Shown: piece after piece, positions 1 to 8,162 of the stretch
How positions within the stretch are numbered: position 1 is the stretch's first letter
How the letters are laid out: each line of letters starts with the position of its first letter
Assembly: GCA_964628455.1 (NCBI GenBank)
Contig: CAZVPD010000100.1
Coordinates: 1-14,488, forward strand
Source: JAQVWU01 sp964628455
Lineage (GTDB): Bacteria > Bacillota > Clostridia > Oscillospirales > CAG-272
Length of the DNA stretch: 14,488 nt
Direction: 5' to 3'
Notes under the pieces: generated by a model
The model's input: only the letters and a program-made list of their open reading frames with translations
What the model was told of the DNA's origin: nothing
Database searches by the model: none
Position numbers and translations under genes: made by a program

Positions 1-152
1 CCCGCCGCTTCCGCCTGTCTGCGGCAGTTGTCGAGGAGCGGTTTGTATTTATCGCATACCGCCACAAAATCCGCCTCCGGATGGTTTAAAAGCTGATGGA
101 TGGCGCTCATCCCGCGCCCCGCGCCGAACACCCCTATTTTTAATTTTGCCAT
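1..152 (-). CDS. Gfo/Idh/MocA-family NAD(P)-dependent oxidoreductase, N-terminal part
   Basis: Only the first 50 codons are in the window; the gene continues past the left edge. The N-terminus is a hydrophobic beta strand leading into a Rossmann nucleotide-binding turn (residues 6-15, IGVFGAGRGM), then a helix with Ala-Ile-His and a second strand ending in VAVCDKY, the usual layout of Gfo/Idh/MocA sugar dehydrogenases. The ATG at 150-152 is preceded by a CAGGGA-type ribosome site. It follows the sugar-binding lipoprotein gene by 81 nt on the same strand, so it is probably the next gene in the sugar cluster. Family members oxidise or reduce sugars, inositols and sugar derivatives in the cytoplasm; the substrate cannot be told from this fragment. 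Family call good, function open. Confidence 0.82.
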   Translation of the reverse strand, partial: MAKLKIGVFGAGRGMSAIHQLLNHPEADFVAVCDKYKPLLDNCRRQAEAA

Positions 153-233
153 TGTTTTCCCTGTGCCGTTTTTACGGCTCCCTTTCGAATTTAATGATGT
201 TTTATTGGTTATATAAAAGAAAACTGTTTTAAC

Positions 234-1697
234 TCAATCCGGTATGGAAGCGTTAAAATCATCCACCGCTTTGATGATCGCCGTTTCTTTTGCCGCAAAC
301 GCGGAAACGATGTTGCCGTCCGCCAGACAGCTGTCAATGACGCTGTGAATGCTGTAAACCGGATATGTATAAGTGAATTCATAGCTCATGTTGCCGCGCA
401 TGATATCGAGCATCCCGGCTGCTTCATTGTCGCGCGTGATTTTATCTTTCAATGTGATTTCATAATATGCGTCATACAGGGAATGATGCGAAAGATACGA
501 CCAGTATTCGAGAACCATACCGGTCTCATCCGTATCGCCGCACGTAACCGGCACTGAGAACATCGGAATATTGGGATCCACTGTCATACAGTAATTTTCC
601 TGATCGGAGGACCATTTCGGAATCGGCACGATGCCGAAATCATGTTCCATTGTACGAAGGCCGGAATCGATGACCCAGATGCCGCACATCATAAATAAAA
701 AGTGATCTTCCGGGAAGAGTTTGAAGCGCGTATACTCCCATTGGTTGCTGTATGCCGAAATGTCGGCGGTGATTTTCATGTTGGACGCGGCGGTGCTGAC
801 GGTCTTGTCCGTCGTCAGCCCGCGGATGGCATCAAATACGGCAATCAGATGTTCGCCGGTCAGATCGGCAAGCACGATTTCGTCGGCGGCATTCTTTTCC
901 GTCAGATGCAGGTTGCTTCCGTGCATCAGCCAGCGGGTATTTATCTCGAGCAAGCCGTAACGGTCGTTGTCATCCATCGCGCCGTCGCCGTTGAGATCTT
1001 CCGACACTTTGCGTCCCGCAGTCGCGAAATTCTCGAAGGTCCACTCATTTGCGTTGACCAATTCATACGGATCGCTCAGCTGGTACCGGTCAATCAGATA
1101 TTTATTAAAGAAAATCATATTTGCGGAATTCAGCGCGGTGACCGAAATATCGCTTACCGCGATATACAGATGATTTTTTACGGATAACTGACTTGTGATT
1201 TTCTGGTCCCACCAGGGCTTGGTGAAATCGATATACTCGAAAGTATTCAGATCATACAGCATTCCGCTGACAGACAGAGCGGCTTCGTCGGATGAACTCA
1301 TACAGACCAGGTCGACGGTATCCCCCGCCATAACAACTTCCCGGACCTGCGCGGCAATATTTTCGCCCATTTCGGTGAAATTCAGATCGATGCTGTATTT
1401 CTGGCAGAGATTGATATTGCGGTTGTAGATGGCGTCATCCACCACTTCGCCGGTCAGCTGATCGCGGAAGAGGTAATCTTCGTAATAGCTGCCGCTGACA
1501 TACTGGTAGAAAATTTCCAGTGTGTCCCCTTTGTAATCCGCATCCGGAAAAACTTCGGTTTCCTGTGCTGCAGTGTCTGTCACGGGTTCGCCTGATGCGC
1601 TTTCGGGCTGTTCGTCGGAAGAAACGTCGCAGGAAGCGGTGCCGGCCGTTACAATCAGGCTGAAAATCAAGACAAGAATACATAAAATTTGTTTCAT
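234..1697 (-). CDS. Extracellular sugar-binding lipoprotein of an ABC transporter (copy 1)
   Basis: A 487-residue solute-binding protein. Residues 1-22 form a lipoprotein signal peptide (MKQ, hydrophobic stretch) with lipobox TASC, so Cys23 would be lipidated and the mature protein anchored outside the membrane; an acidic, Ser/Thr-rich linker follows to about residue 50. The rest has the length and pattern of family 1 (maltose/oligosaccharide type) binding proteins. Residues 234-245 (DLNGDGAMDDND) form an EF-hand/dockerin-like calcium loop seen in many clostridial binding proteins. The start at 1697 is chosen because AAGGGG lies about 8 nt upstream; a longer frame reaches 1718 but would add residues before the signal peptide. 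It lies 33 nt after the 728-residue hydrolase gene, hence probably co-transcribed. It is a paralog of the protein at 4524-5969, sharing GEV..DAI..RN, the Trp-Asp region and FFNK.LI.D...DPY.LV. No permease or ATPase gene is in the window, and the ligand is unknown. Confidence 0.88.
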   Translation of the reverse strand: MKQILCILVLIFSLIVTAGTASCDVSSDEQPESASGEPVTDTAAQETEVFPDADYKGDTLEIFYQYVSGSYYEDYLFRDQLTGEVVDDAIYNRNINLCQKYSIDLNFTEMGENIAAQVREVVMAGDTVDLVCMSSSDEAALSVSGMLYDLNTFEYIDFTKPWWDQKITSQLSVKNHLYIAVSDISVTALNSANMIFFNKYLIDRYQLSDPYELVNANEWTFENFATAGRKVSEDLNGDGAMDDNDRYGLLEINTRWLMHGSNLHLTEKNAADEIVLADLTGEHLIAVFDAIRGLTTDKTVSTAASNMKITADISAYSNQWEYTRFKLFPEDHFLFMMCGIWVIDSGLRTMEHDFGIVPIPKWSSDQENYCMTVDPNIPMFSVPVTCGDTDETGMVLEYWSYLSHHSLYDAYYEITLKDKITRDNEAAGMLDIMRGNMSYEFTYTYPVYSIHSVIDSCLADGNIVSAFAAKETAIIKAVDDFNASIPD

Positions 1698-1730
1698 GAT
1701 GAACCCCTTCAGAACCAAAGTTTTTTTAGA

Positions 1731-3917
1731 TCAGAATGCGGGTACAACCCATTCGTCACCGCTCAGCCGATAAGGCGGATACTGTTTCATCAAAGAGATG
1801 TATTCCGCTGTTTCAATCGGACTGACGCGCAGGATTTCGGCGCGGAGCTCTGCGGCTTTATGCGGCACCGCATAGTAAAAGCTGCCGCCGTATGCCGCCG
1901 TACCGACAAGCTGTTCTTCGGGATAGATGCGTGTGATTTTATAATGCATATCTTCATGCGGCGCAAGCCCGATCAGGCGGTCAAACGGGATTTTGCAGAC
2001 TGCCCGGTCATCGGTAACCGCGAATAAAAACAGATAGCCGCCGTCGCCGGTCATATGGGCGCTGCCGTCAACAGGTACATCGCCGGGATAGCCGAACAGA
2101 CAGCGGCGGCGAAGCAGATACGCGTAGTTTTCTTTCGCCCACTCCCGCCACTTGCGGAAGAATTCCGCGCATTCCGGGAAATTCCGCAGTGCGGCGTATC
2201 CGTGCGTCAGCCCGCAATGCGAACTGCATGAGAGCGCCGAAATCATGCTGTAGCGGAAAGCTTCGGGCGTTCCGCCGTAAATGCAGGACCAGTTCATGTA
2301 TGCGGGACGGAAGCGGTCACACTCGTTGTGCCAGTTCTGAAACCGGTTGTCTTCTTCACCTGGAGCTTCGTAATAATTTTCGTCCGAGTTATAGCCGTCA
2401 ATCATCCAGTTGCCGCCGCGCTTCAGGCCGTAATACTGCTCGAAAAGCATTGTGGGACGGCTTGCGCGGATGCGCGCCTTCGTGCGCCGGATATTTATAA
2501 ACGATTGATAGCGGTCGTCGCCGGCCGGATGGCCGTGTTTATCGCTGTAACAGGGAAGTTCGCCTACCGGGATGTCATCCGACCCGAGTTCGTTATAGTT
2601 GAGCCACCGGCCGTCGAAGCCGAGGGAATCGGTCGGCGGGTATTGGTCCAGCATGTCAAGAAGCATATCGCAGTAAAAGTCAGCGTATTCGCTGCAGCCG
2701 GCGCAGGCGTGTATGTCACCGTAAAGGAGCTGTTTCGAACCGTCGGAATTCAGAACGTCCCAGTCGGGACGCTTGTTGAAGTGCGCCGTCGGCGTTACAA
2801 AAGTATTGATGGTTATACCGGTTTCCCGGGCATTGGCGATGTATTCTTCGAATACGGGATCCGCTCTGAAATGTTCGGTATAGCCGTCCGGTTCGCCTTC
2901 GTAAGGTTTGCCGTTCCATACCGGATAACCCGGCGGATCGATCCGCATATCGCGGATATACTTCGGATTATGCGACGGATGGTAGTCATGGCCGTAATAA
3001 ATCGGCATGGTCATGGCGTCCGAAATGCCGGCGGCAATAAGGGGCTGCAGGTGACCGGTCTTCGGCAGGTCAAACGCTTCGCGGCTGCTTATATATGCCC
3101 ACCATGAGTTGAGGAATACATAAAAGCCCTCCTCCGGCAGATCATGGCGCGGCAGGTAGGATTCCATATACGCCTGCATCGCCCAGACTTCGCCCCAGTC
3201 GAGTTTTTCTTCGGCGATGCCGGCGTCTTCGGGTATGACGCCGTCTTTGAAATGCTGAACCAGTCCGTTGCCCGGCTTGTAGGTGAAAAAGCAGCGGGGT
3301 TTGACCGCGCCGGGGTACGGACCGTGAGACGAACGGTACAGATGCTCATAAACCGCGATGCCGATGAAGGATGCCTCGCTTGCAAAGCTTTCACCGGCTG
3401 CCACATGAAAGTTCGGCTCGTAACCGATGTTCAGCGTCCGCTTCCCGTCGGTATGCCAATCCCACCACGGGTATTCGAGCCCGCAGTATAAGCCGGCATT
3501 CTCTCCCCGCAAAAAGAAGCAGAGAGGCACATGCCAGATGGTCTGGTCGTCATGCAGAAAAATCTCCCGGAAGTCTGCTGCCGCTTCCATAACGCAGCAG
3601 ATTATTTTATCTGCCGTCCATGCGCCGCCGTCTTTCTTTGTGATGATAAAATAACTGCGCAGAAACGAATTTTCTCCGAGCGTCCATATGCGCTCCATAT
3701 GAAAACTCTGATTTTCGTAAATGACCGTCAGAACGCCGTCCCCAGCCGATACTTTTGAGGCGGTAAGCGGTCCTACGCCGGCGCACGGTATACAGCCGGC
3801 CGTATCGGCAAAGCGCGCGGTATATCCGCTGTCAGGTTCGGACAGCGACAGCAATGAGCCGGTTTCCCCATCGAAAGACGCTTCGATCCGTGCGTTTTTA
3901 AGTTTTATTGTCGTCAT
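1731..3917 (-). CDS. Large cytoplasmic glycoside-hydrolase-like protein (possible clan GH-D/alpha-galactosidase-type fold)
   Basis: A 728-residue protein without signal peptide or membrane segments. The first ~230 residues look like a beta-rich N-terminal domain (IKLKNARIEASFDGETGSL opening), as in GH36-like and related enzymes that carry a beta-sandwich before a TIM barrel. The middle, about 260-600, is rich in aromatics and short strand motifs: MPIYYGHD (304-311), INTFVTPTAHF (370-380), LGFDGRW (432-438), MLFEQYY (490-496) and WMIDGYNSDE (504-513). Asp435 is a candidate nucleophile and Asp507 or Glu493 a candidate acid/base; this is inference from position. A beta-rich C-terminal part closes the protein. 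The ATG at 3915-3917 has AGGTG 3-5 nt upstream; the in-frame GTG at 3921-3923 overlaps that ribosome site and is unlikely. Its position between an amidohydrolase remnant and a sugar-binding lipoprotein supports intracellular breakdown of an imported glycan. I cannot name the family with certainty. Confidence 0.72.
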   Translation of the reverse strand: MTTIKLKNARIEASFDGETGSLLSLSEPDSGYTARFADTAGCIPCAGVGPLTASKVSAGDGVLTVIYENQSFHMERIWTLGENSFLRSYFIITKKDGGAWTADKIICCVMEAAADFREIFLHDDQTIWHVPLCFFLRGENAGLYCGLEYPWWDWHTDGKRTLNIGYEPNFHVAAGESFASEASFIGIAVYEHLYRSSHGPYPGAVKPRCFFTYKPGNGLVQHFKDGVIPEDAGIAEEKLDWGEVWAMQAYMESYLPRHDLPEEGFYVFLNSWWAYISSREAFDLPKTGHLQPLIAAGISDAMTMPIYYGHDYHPSHNPKYIRDMRIDPPGYPVWNGKPYEGEPDGYTEHFRADPVFEEYIANARETGITINTFVTPTAHFNKRPDWDVLNSDGSKQLLYGDIHACAGCSEYADFYCDMLLDMLDQYPPTDSLGFDGRWLNYNELGSDDIPVGELPCYSDKHGHPAGDDRYQSFINIRRTKARIRASRPTMLFEQYYGLKRGGNWMIDGYNSDENYYEAPGEEDNRFQNWHNECDRFRPAYMNWSCIYGGTPEAFRYSMISALSCSSHCGLTHGYAALRNFPECAEFFRKWREWAKENYAYLLRRRCLFGYPGDVPVDGSAHMTGDGGYLFLFAVTDDRAVCKIPFDRLIGLAPHEDMHYKITRIYPEEQLVGTAAYGGSFYYAVPHKAAELRAEILRVSPIETAEYISLMKQYPPYRLSGDEWVVPAF

Positions 3918-4086
3918 AAACACCTGTTTTTTTTGTTTTTTACGAATATATACTTTTTTTAAAGAGCATCAGTATGCGTTATAAAACGTTATTCGGAAAC
4001 AGCCAGGTGAAGAATTATTCTGGAAACGTATATTTTACCATATAATTGTATTATGCAGCTCTTTGACACGCTTGAATTTTAAAGAA
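3918..4086. other. AT-rich leader between hydrolase gene and amidohydrolase remnant
   Basis: A 169-nt AT-rich gap in the otherwise tightly packed leftward cluster. It contains several TATA-like words (for example around 4025-4055) but no -35/-10 pair that I can call with confidence, and no hairpin with a T-run. It could hold an internal promoter for the 1-3917 half of the cluster. Confidence 0.3.
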
Positions 4087-4523
4087 TCAGCGTCCTGCAT
4101 CTGCGTTTTCCTGCCTGCCGAGGATCCTCAGCGCGTTGTTGCGGAATACGTCGGCTATATCGGCGGGTGTCAGTCCTTCCGCCGATGCGGCGCGTCTGAA
4201 GGCGTCGATCTCCTCATACATGAAGAAGGTGATCGTTTCGGCGTTTTCTCCGGATGCCTCGCGCATGTTTTTGTCGCCCGTCAGGTCGCCGTACAGGCCT
4301 TCGGGGACGATGTTGACGTACCGGCCGTTTTCCGTTATGCGGCGGCAGCGCATGCGCAGAATCGGCATGTCGCTTCCGAACAGGATCCGCCGGGGTCCGA
4401 CCGCGGCTATCAGCCTGCGGAATACGGTTTCGTTGCAGCGCCGCTATGTCGAACATCATGTTTTCAGCGGAGTCCAGCACCTCGAAAACATTGCCTTTGT
4501 TCTCACCGAAAACCGCTTTTACG
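4087..4523 (-). pseudogene. Truncated, frameshifted second copy of the amidohydrolase
   Basis: This stretch aligns with the last ~130 codons of the intact amidohydrolase at 8163-9215. From 4114 to 4438 it is about 97% identical over 325 nt (11 mismatches, all in 4114-4267). Directly upstream in reading order, two bases are missing around 4439-4441, so the frame changes; the upstream part (FGENKGNVFEVLDSAENMMFDIA) is still recognisable in the other frame but much more diverged. Homology fades near the stop codon of the sugar-binding gene (4524-4526), so the N-terminal two thirds are gone, including the metal ligands equivalent to H34, H36, H180 and H212. The distal frame reads through to a stop at 4087 with about eight extra residues after the normal end. 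Without an own start and with the active site missing it should be non-functional. It may instead be a leftover of a cassette duplication. Confidence 0.88.
4268..4438 (-). repeat. 171-bp perfect repeat shared by the amidohydrolase gene and its remnant
   Basis: Positions 4268-4438 are base-for-base identical to 8320-8490, in the same orientation and 4052 bp apart. The adjoining 154 bp on one side (4114-4267 versus 8166-8319) carry 11 mismatches, and on the other side a 2-nt gap and then strong divergence begin at once. The block corresponds to residues around the FGSDMP motif and the following C-terminal third of the amidohydrolase. Confidence 0.93.
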
Positions 4524-5969
4524 TTAATTTCCGACCGCTTCAACGAGTGCATCAAGCGCCGTGGCATATTTGTATTCTTTTTCCGCGAGGAAAGATACGA
4601 TGTTTGCCGCTTTGGTCTTGTCCGCGTCTATATAAAGGTATATGTAATCCATTTCAACATCGCCTATCTGCATCATGATGCCGATGTCAAAGCCGCGTGT
4701 TGCGAAAATAAGATCAAGCATTTTAACCGATTCATCGTCACGCGATAACTTATAGGACAGAATATTGTCATAATATGCCGCCCGCACGGTGTCTGTCGAA
4801 TTTTCACACATCGCCTGAAGGATAAGACCGGTACGTGAGGTGTCCGAGACGGTCACGGGCATTACAAGCCCCGTGGTTCCGTAATAAACGTATGAACGGT
4901 ATTGTTCCTGCGCCTCGTCCATTTTTGCGATGGGTATGATCCCGTAATCATCCGTCATGTCACGGAACAGCTGTGCGTTGCTGAGTATCGCATGAAGAAG
5001 GAGCCCGCGCCCGTCCTTGAATATATCGGAGACATATGTTCCTTCGCTCCATACGCCCTCGGTGTTGTAAACAAGGTCAACCAGTTTCTGATGGGTGGCG
5101 ACAAAATGCTCGGTTCCCATGGTCAGCTCCGGTATGCCTTCGGTATTGGTCTTGAAAAAATCGCAGCCTGCCGAATACATCTGGTTGGTGAAAGCGGTAA
5201 AAAGAAGGCCCCACTGGTCATTCACATCCATGACGGAATTGCCGTCGAGATCATCGCCGGCAGCCCTTGCCATTTCATAGGTTTTGTCTATCGTCCATTT
5301 TCCGTCGCCGACAAGTTTGTAAGGGTCCTCGAGGTTATAATCACCGATGAGCTTTTTGTTGAAGAATGTGACATAGGTGCTGTTGCTGTAGGTCATGCTT
5401 ATGTCGCCGACAAGCAAATAATGCCTCTTCAGAATGGACATGCTTTCGTTTGCCGTTGCGTCCCAGCAGGGCTTGTCCGTATCCAGATATTCATTGCCGT
5501 CCCATGCGATGAGCCCTTTTTCGGAGATAAGCGCGCTGAGCCAGCCGGTCTGCCCGGCCGCCGCGTCGTAATCGTCGCTGTCCGCAAGGATGCATTCGCG
5601 CAGGCGGTTGATGACCTCGTTGAAATCACCGAGGTCCGATATGTCGGATATGGTGACGTTATACGCTTCCTCAACCCCCATGTTGCGCCTGAAAATCGCA
5701 TCGTTGAGCACCTCGCCGTTTTCTTCTTCGGTCGAAAAGGCGAAATCGAGCCCGATGCTCGCAAGCGAAAGGATCTTAAAGGCATATCCGTCATAGTTTT
5801 TGATCTCGAGCTTCTCTTCCTGCGTTTCGGTCGAGGCTGCCGTTTCGCTGACCGTGCCGTCATCCCCGGCATCGTTTTCTTCTGTCTTACATCCGTATGC
5901 CGCTGCTGATATAAAGGATAATAATACGGAAACGAGTAAAATTTTTGATATGTTCTTACCGAGTTTCAC
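4524..5969 (-). CDS. Extracellular sugar-binding lipoprotein of an ABC transporter (copy 2)
   Basis: A 481-residue family 1-type solute-binding protein. Residues 1-26 are a lipoprotein signal peptide (Lys-rich start, hydrophobic core) with lipobox AAYGC and Cys27 as the lipidation site; a Glu/Asp/Thr linker follows. Shared landmarks with the protein at 234-1697 are GEVLNDAIFRRN (86-97), the CWDA segment, the HYLLVGDIS strand, FFNKKLIGDYNLEDPYKLV (203-221) and an Asp/Asn-rich loop (241-252, DLDGNSVMDVND) that is a poorer calcium-loop match than in copy 1. The start is GTG at 5967-5969, with GGGGG 9 nt upstream; no better ATG exists before the signal peptide. It starts 23 nt after the 698-residue hydrolase gene, so the two are almost surely one transcript. 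Its stop sits at the edge of the amidohydrolase remnant. It presumably delivers an oligosaccharide to a permease encoded elsewhere; the ligand is unknown. Confidence 0.88.
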   Translation of the reverse strand: MKLGKNISKILLVSVLLSFISAAAYGCKTEENDAGDDGTVSETAASTETQEEKLEIKNYDGYAFKILSLASIGLDFAFSTEEENGEVLNDAIFRRNMGVEEAYNVTISDISDLGDFNEVINRLRECILADSDDYDAAAGQTGWLSALISEKGLIAWDGNEYLDTDKPCWDATANESMSILKRHYLLVGDISMTYSNSTYVTFFNKKLIGDYNLEDPYKLVGDGKWTIDKTYEMARAAGDDLDGNSVMDVNDQWGLLFTAFTNQMYSAGCDFFKTNTEGIPELTMGTEHFVATHQKLVDLVYNTEGVWSEGTYVSDIFKDGRGLLLHAILSNAQLFRDMTDDYGIIPIAKMDEAQEQYRSYVYYGTTGLVMPVTVSDTSRTGLILQAMCENSTDTVRAAYYDNILSYKLSRDDESVKMLDLIFATRGFDIGIMMQIGDVEMDYIYLYIDADKTKAANIVSFLAEKEYKYATALDALVEAVGN

Positions 5970-5992
5970 TTGAATATACCCCCGTTTGTAAA

Positions 5993-8089
5993 CTATTGCA
6001 GTTTTGTTTTTTCAGCCGGAAACGTAATATAACCTATACTGTCGGGTTTGGCGTTGATTTTGTGTTCCTGTACCGCCCCGTTCAGCCCCGCTGCGGCAGG
6101 ATCGACCGCAATGGTACAGTCTCCTCCCTCTTTTGAGTAATACGCGACCGTGATGCCGTTTTCGTCCGCATACAGCTTGGCGAAGAGTCCGTCCGTCACT
6201 GTCAGCCCGTCCTCGTCCCGGAAGCCGTAAGGATAACCATACGCGTTTTCATCGCGGATCTTGCGGCGGAGAGTTATGAACACCGATGCCGCGTGAAGGT
6301 CGGCGCCGCTGCCGATAAAACCGTCGATATAACGCAGAAAGGGGAGCCCGTAAACAAAAGCAAGATAAACCGCTTCGTCATTTCCGGCAAAAACAGTCGT
6401 CAGCTTGTCCGGATGCGTATATCTGACAATATTTGCCGATCTGTTCATACCGCTTTCCCAAAGGTCAAACAGGCGCGCTGCCGTGTCGCTGCAGCCTTCT
6501 GTCTCAAGATAACCGTCGGCACCGAATACCCTCCGGCATTCCCTGAATATGTTCAGCATACCCCGGACCTGCGCGGTCAGAATACTCACGGCGGAATTTC
6601 CATGGCGGTGAGAGGGATCAAAGCAAATAAAATGATGTCCGAACCCCTCGTCGAATTCGATCCCGCTTGCGCCCCTCTCCGCAAATCCGGGAATGATCTT
6701 ATCCCGCCACAGCTGCTGCCAGCCGTCGTCGTCGATGCATGCGATCTTTCCGAGAAACTCGAAATTCGCATACAGAAGCGGACAGCGCCCCGTGTCTGCC
6801 GACTTGACGAAGTGCTCGGCTTCCCTGTGGTTGAACGATGTATGAGCGTAAAAATGGGTGCCCGATATGCCGATATCCCTGCGCATTCGGCGTATCATTT
6901 CCACGAAACCGGCGTCGCCGCCCGCCTGCTTACATGCAGGGAAATAATCCGGCAGCTTGTAAATTCCCCAGTGCGAAGCCTGTCCGAGCAGAACGAGCAG
7001 GCAATTTTCGGGTTTTATGCCGGTCTTTCCGACCGATTCCTCAAGCCGGTCCGCGATCTCGGCAAAGCTGTGTCGCAGCACGCCGTTCGTTTCATAGTCC
7101 TCGTAAGCACCCTGTTCATTCAGCTTATCAGCCCAGGCGGCGCTGTCGGCAAAGATCACATCGGCTTTTTTGACCGCCGGCGAAACGTCCTCCCACTTCA
7201 GAAAATCTCCTTCAAATACCCTTTCATATTCGCTGCGGTAAAATCGGGCGGTTTTGTGCCAGTCGCCGGAATGAAGTCCGATAAACCAGTCGTCCGTAAT
7301 AAAAGACTCGCCGGGACGAAGAGGATAAATCTGCATGGGACCGTTGATCTCTTCCATAAAGGTCCATCCGCCCTTATACCTGAAGAAACGCCATCCGATG
7401 CAGAAGCCGTCTTCGCCGGCGTAAAAATCGCCCAGCATATCCATTCCCTGACGGTTGAGATAACCGGTACCGAAACCGAAGCCGTCTCCGCCGATATCGA
7501 GCCATGTGCAGGCCAGGCCGCCCGGAACCGTAGGGGGTATGGTAAAGACCGCTTTATTGCTGCCGTATACGGCGCGCGGATTGACAACCTGATGTCCGAG
7601 TGAGGAGTCGGGAACCGTCAGCACCTGATTTTCGGGTTCTCCGGAAAGCCCGAGAGCGTCGATCCCGAGATTCAACCCCGTGATATCATATCTTCCCCCG
7701 TTTACAAGCCGTGTCGAGATGCGGAGAAATTCGGCATCGTCATCCAGAGAATATTTCATAATCAGATATATGCCGGTCACCCCGCCTCTGAAGTCCGCAA
7801 GGTCATTCCAGGTAAATTCCGCGGCTGTGCCGCCGTCATACCCGTTGACGGAGACTGAAGCGATCTGATTGCAGCTTCCCGATACGAAAGCGAACGATGC
7901 GTCCTCGTTTTCGCCGTCCCCGAGATTGATTTTTATACACGCGGCTGATTTTTCCGACAAACCGACTGCGGTTCCGGAAGCTTTTATATACATTCCGGTC
8001 AGATTGCCGCCGTGTCCGAAACTGTATCTGACAAGACTGTTTTCAAGTGTTATCATGGCTTTTTCCATTGATCCGCCACAGTATTTCAT
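5993..8089 (-). CDS. Large cytoplasmic glycoside-hydrolase-like protein (resembles DUF6259-type proteins)
   Basis: A 698-residue soluble protein without signal peptide. Residues ~10-290 appear beta-rich (opening MITLENSLVRYSFG; WLDIGGDGFGFGTGY at 196-210; the GDWHKTARFYRSEYERVF helix at 275-292). The second half looks like a TIM barrel: LLVLLGQASHWG (364-375), GTHFYAHTSF (410-419), GIEFDEGFG (476-484), GYLETEGCSD (526-535), then a beta-type C-terminus from about 625. Asp480/Glu481 and Glu529/Glu531 are the best catalytic candidates (inference). The layout fits uncharacterised clostridial proteins grouped as DUF6259, often found beside sugar ABC transporters; I recognise this only from memory of the pattern. 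The ATG at 8087-8089 has GGGAG 9 nt upstream; an ATG seven codons later with GGCGGA is an alternative. It lies 73 nt after the amidohydrolase gene and 23 nt before the binding-protein gene. Confidence 0.7.
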   Translation of the reverse strand: MKYCGGSMEKAMITLENSLVRYSFGHGGNLTGMYIKASGTAVGLSEKSAACIKINLGDGENEDASFAFVSGSCNQIASVSVNGYDGGTAAEFTWNDLADFRGGVTGIYLIMKYSLDDDAEFLRISTRLVNGGRYDITGLNLGIDALGLSGEPENQVLTVPDSSLGHQVVNPRAVYGSNKAVFTIPPTVPGGLACTWLDIGGDGFGFGTGYLNRQGMDMLGDFYAGEDGFCIGWRFFRYKGGWTFMEEINGPMQIYPLRPGESFITDDWFIGLHSGDWHKTARFYRSEYERVFEGDFLKWEDVSPAVKKADVIFADSAAWADKLNEQGAYEDYETNGVLRHSFAEIADRLEESVGKTGIKPENCLLVLLGQASHWGIYKLPDYFPACKQAGGDAGFVEMIRRMRRDIGISGTHFYAHTSFNHREAEHFVKSADTGRCPLLYANFEFLGKIACIDDDGWQQLWRDKIIPGFAERGASGIEFDEGFGHHFICFDPSHRHGNSAVSILTAQVRGMLNIFRECRRVFGADGYLETEGCSDTAARLFDLWESGMNRSANIVRYTHPDKLTTVFAGNDEAVYLAFVYGLPFLRYIDGFIGSGADLHAASVFITLRRKIRDENAYGYPYGFRDEDGLTVTDGLFAKLYADENGITVAYYSKEGGDCTIAVDPAAAGLNGAVQEHKINAKPDSIGYITFPAEKTKLQ

Positions 8090-8128
8090 GGCATTTTTCT
8101 CCCGTAATCCATAATTTTATTACCCGGG

Positions 8129-8147
8129 CATATCCGGTCCGGACATG
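8129..8147. repeat. 19-bp near-perfect palindrome in the gap between amidohydrolase and hydrolase genes
   Basis: CATATCCGGTCCGGACATG reads as two 9-base arms around a central T, with eight of nine pairs matched. It sits 16 nt downstream of the amidohydrolase stop in the leftward transcript, with no T-run after it on the minus strand. It may be an RNA processing or stabilising hairpin, or a protein-binding site. The core GGTCCGGACA also occurs at 11413-11422 in the leader of the DeoR gene. Confidence 0.6.
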
Positions 8148-8162
8148 TGCCGGCTGTGATAC

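Noticed and set aside
2328..3107. A 259-residue open frame on the plus strand
   Set aside because: It lies fully antisense to the 728-residue hydrolase gene, has no ribosome site or recognisable domain, and its composition is that of a mirror frame in GC-rich coding DNA.
4214..4567. A 117-residue minus-strand frame as a real small gene
   Set aside because: It only joins the end of the binding-protein region in another frame to the diverged part of the amidohydrolase remnant; the second half is out of frame with the homology.
4902..5909. A 335-residue open frame on the plus strand
   Set aside because: Antisense to the second sugar-binding lipoprotein, whose signal peptide, lipobox and family motifs are clear; the plus frame shows no domain.
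6293..7603. A 436-residue open frame on the plus strand
   Set aside because: Antisense to the 698-residue hydrolase gene; long shadow frames are expected with this codon usage, and no ribosome site precedes it.
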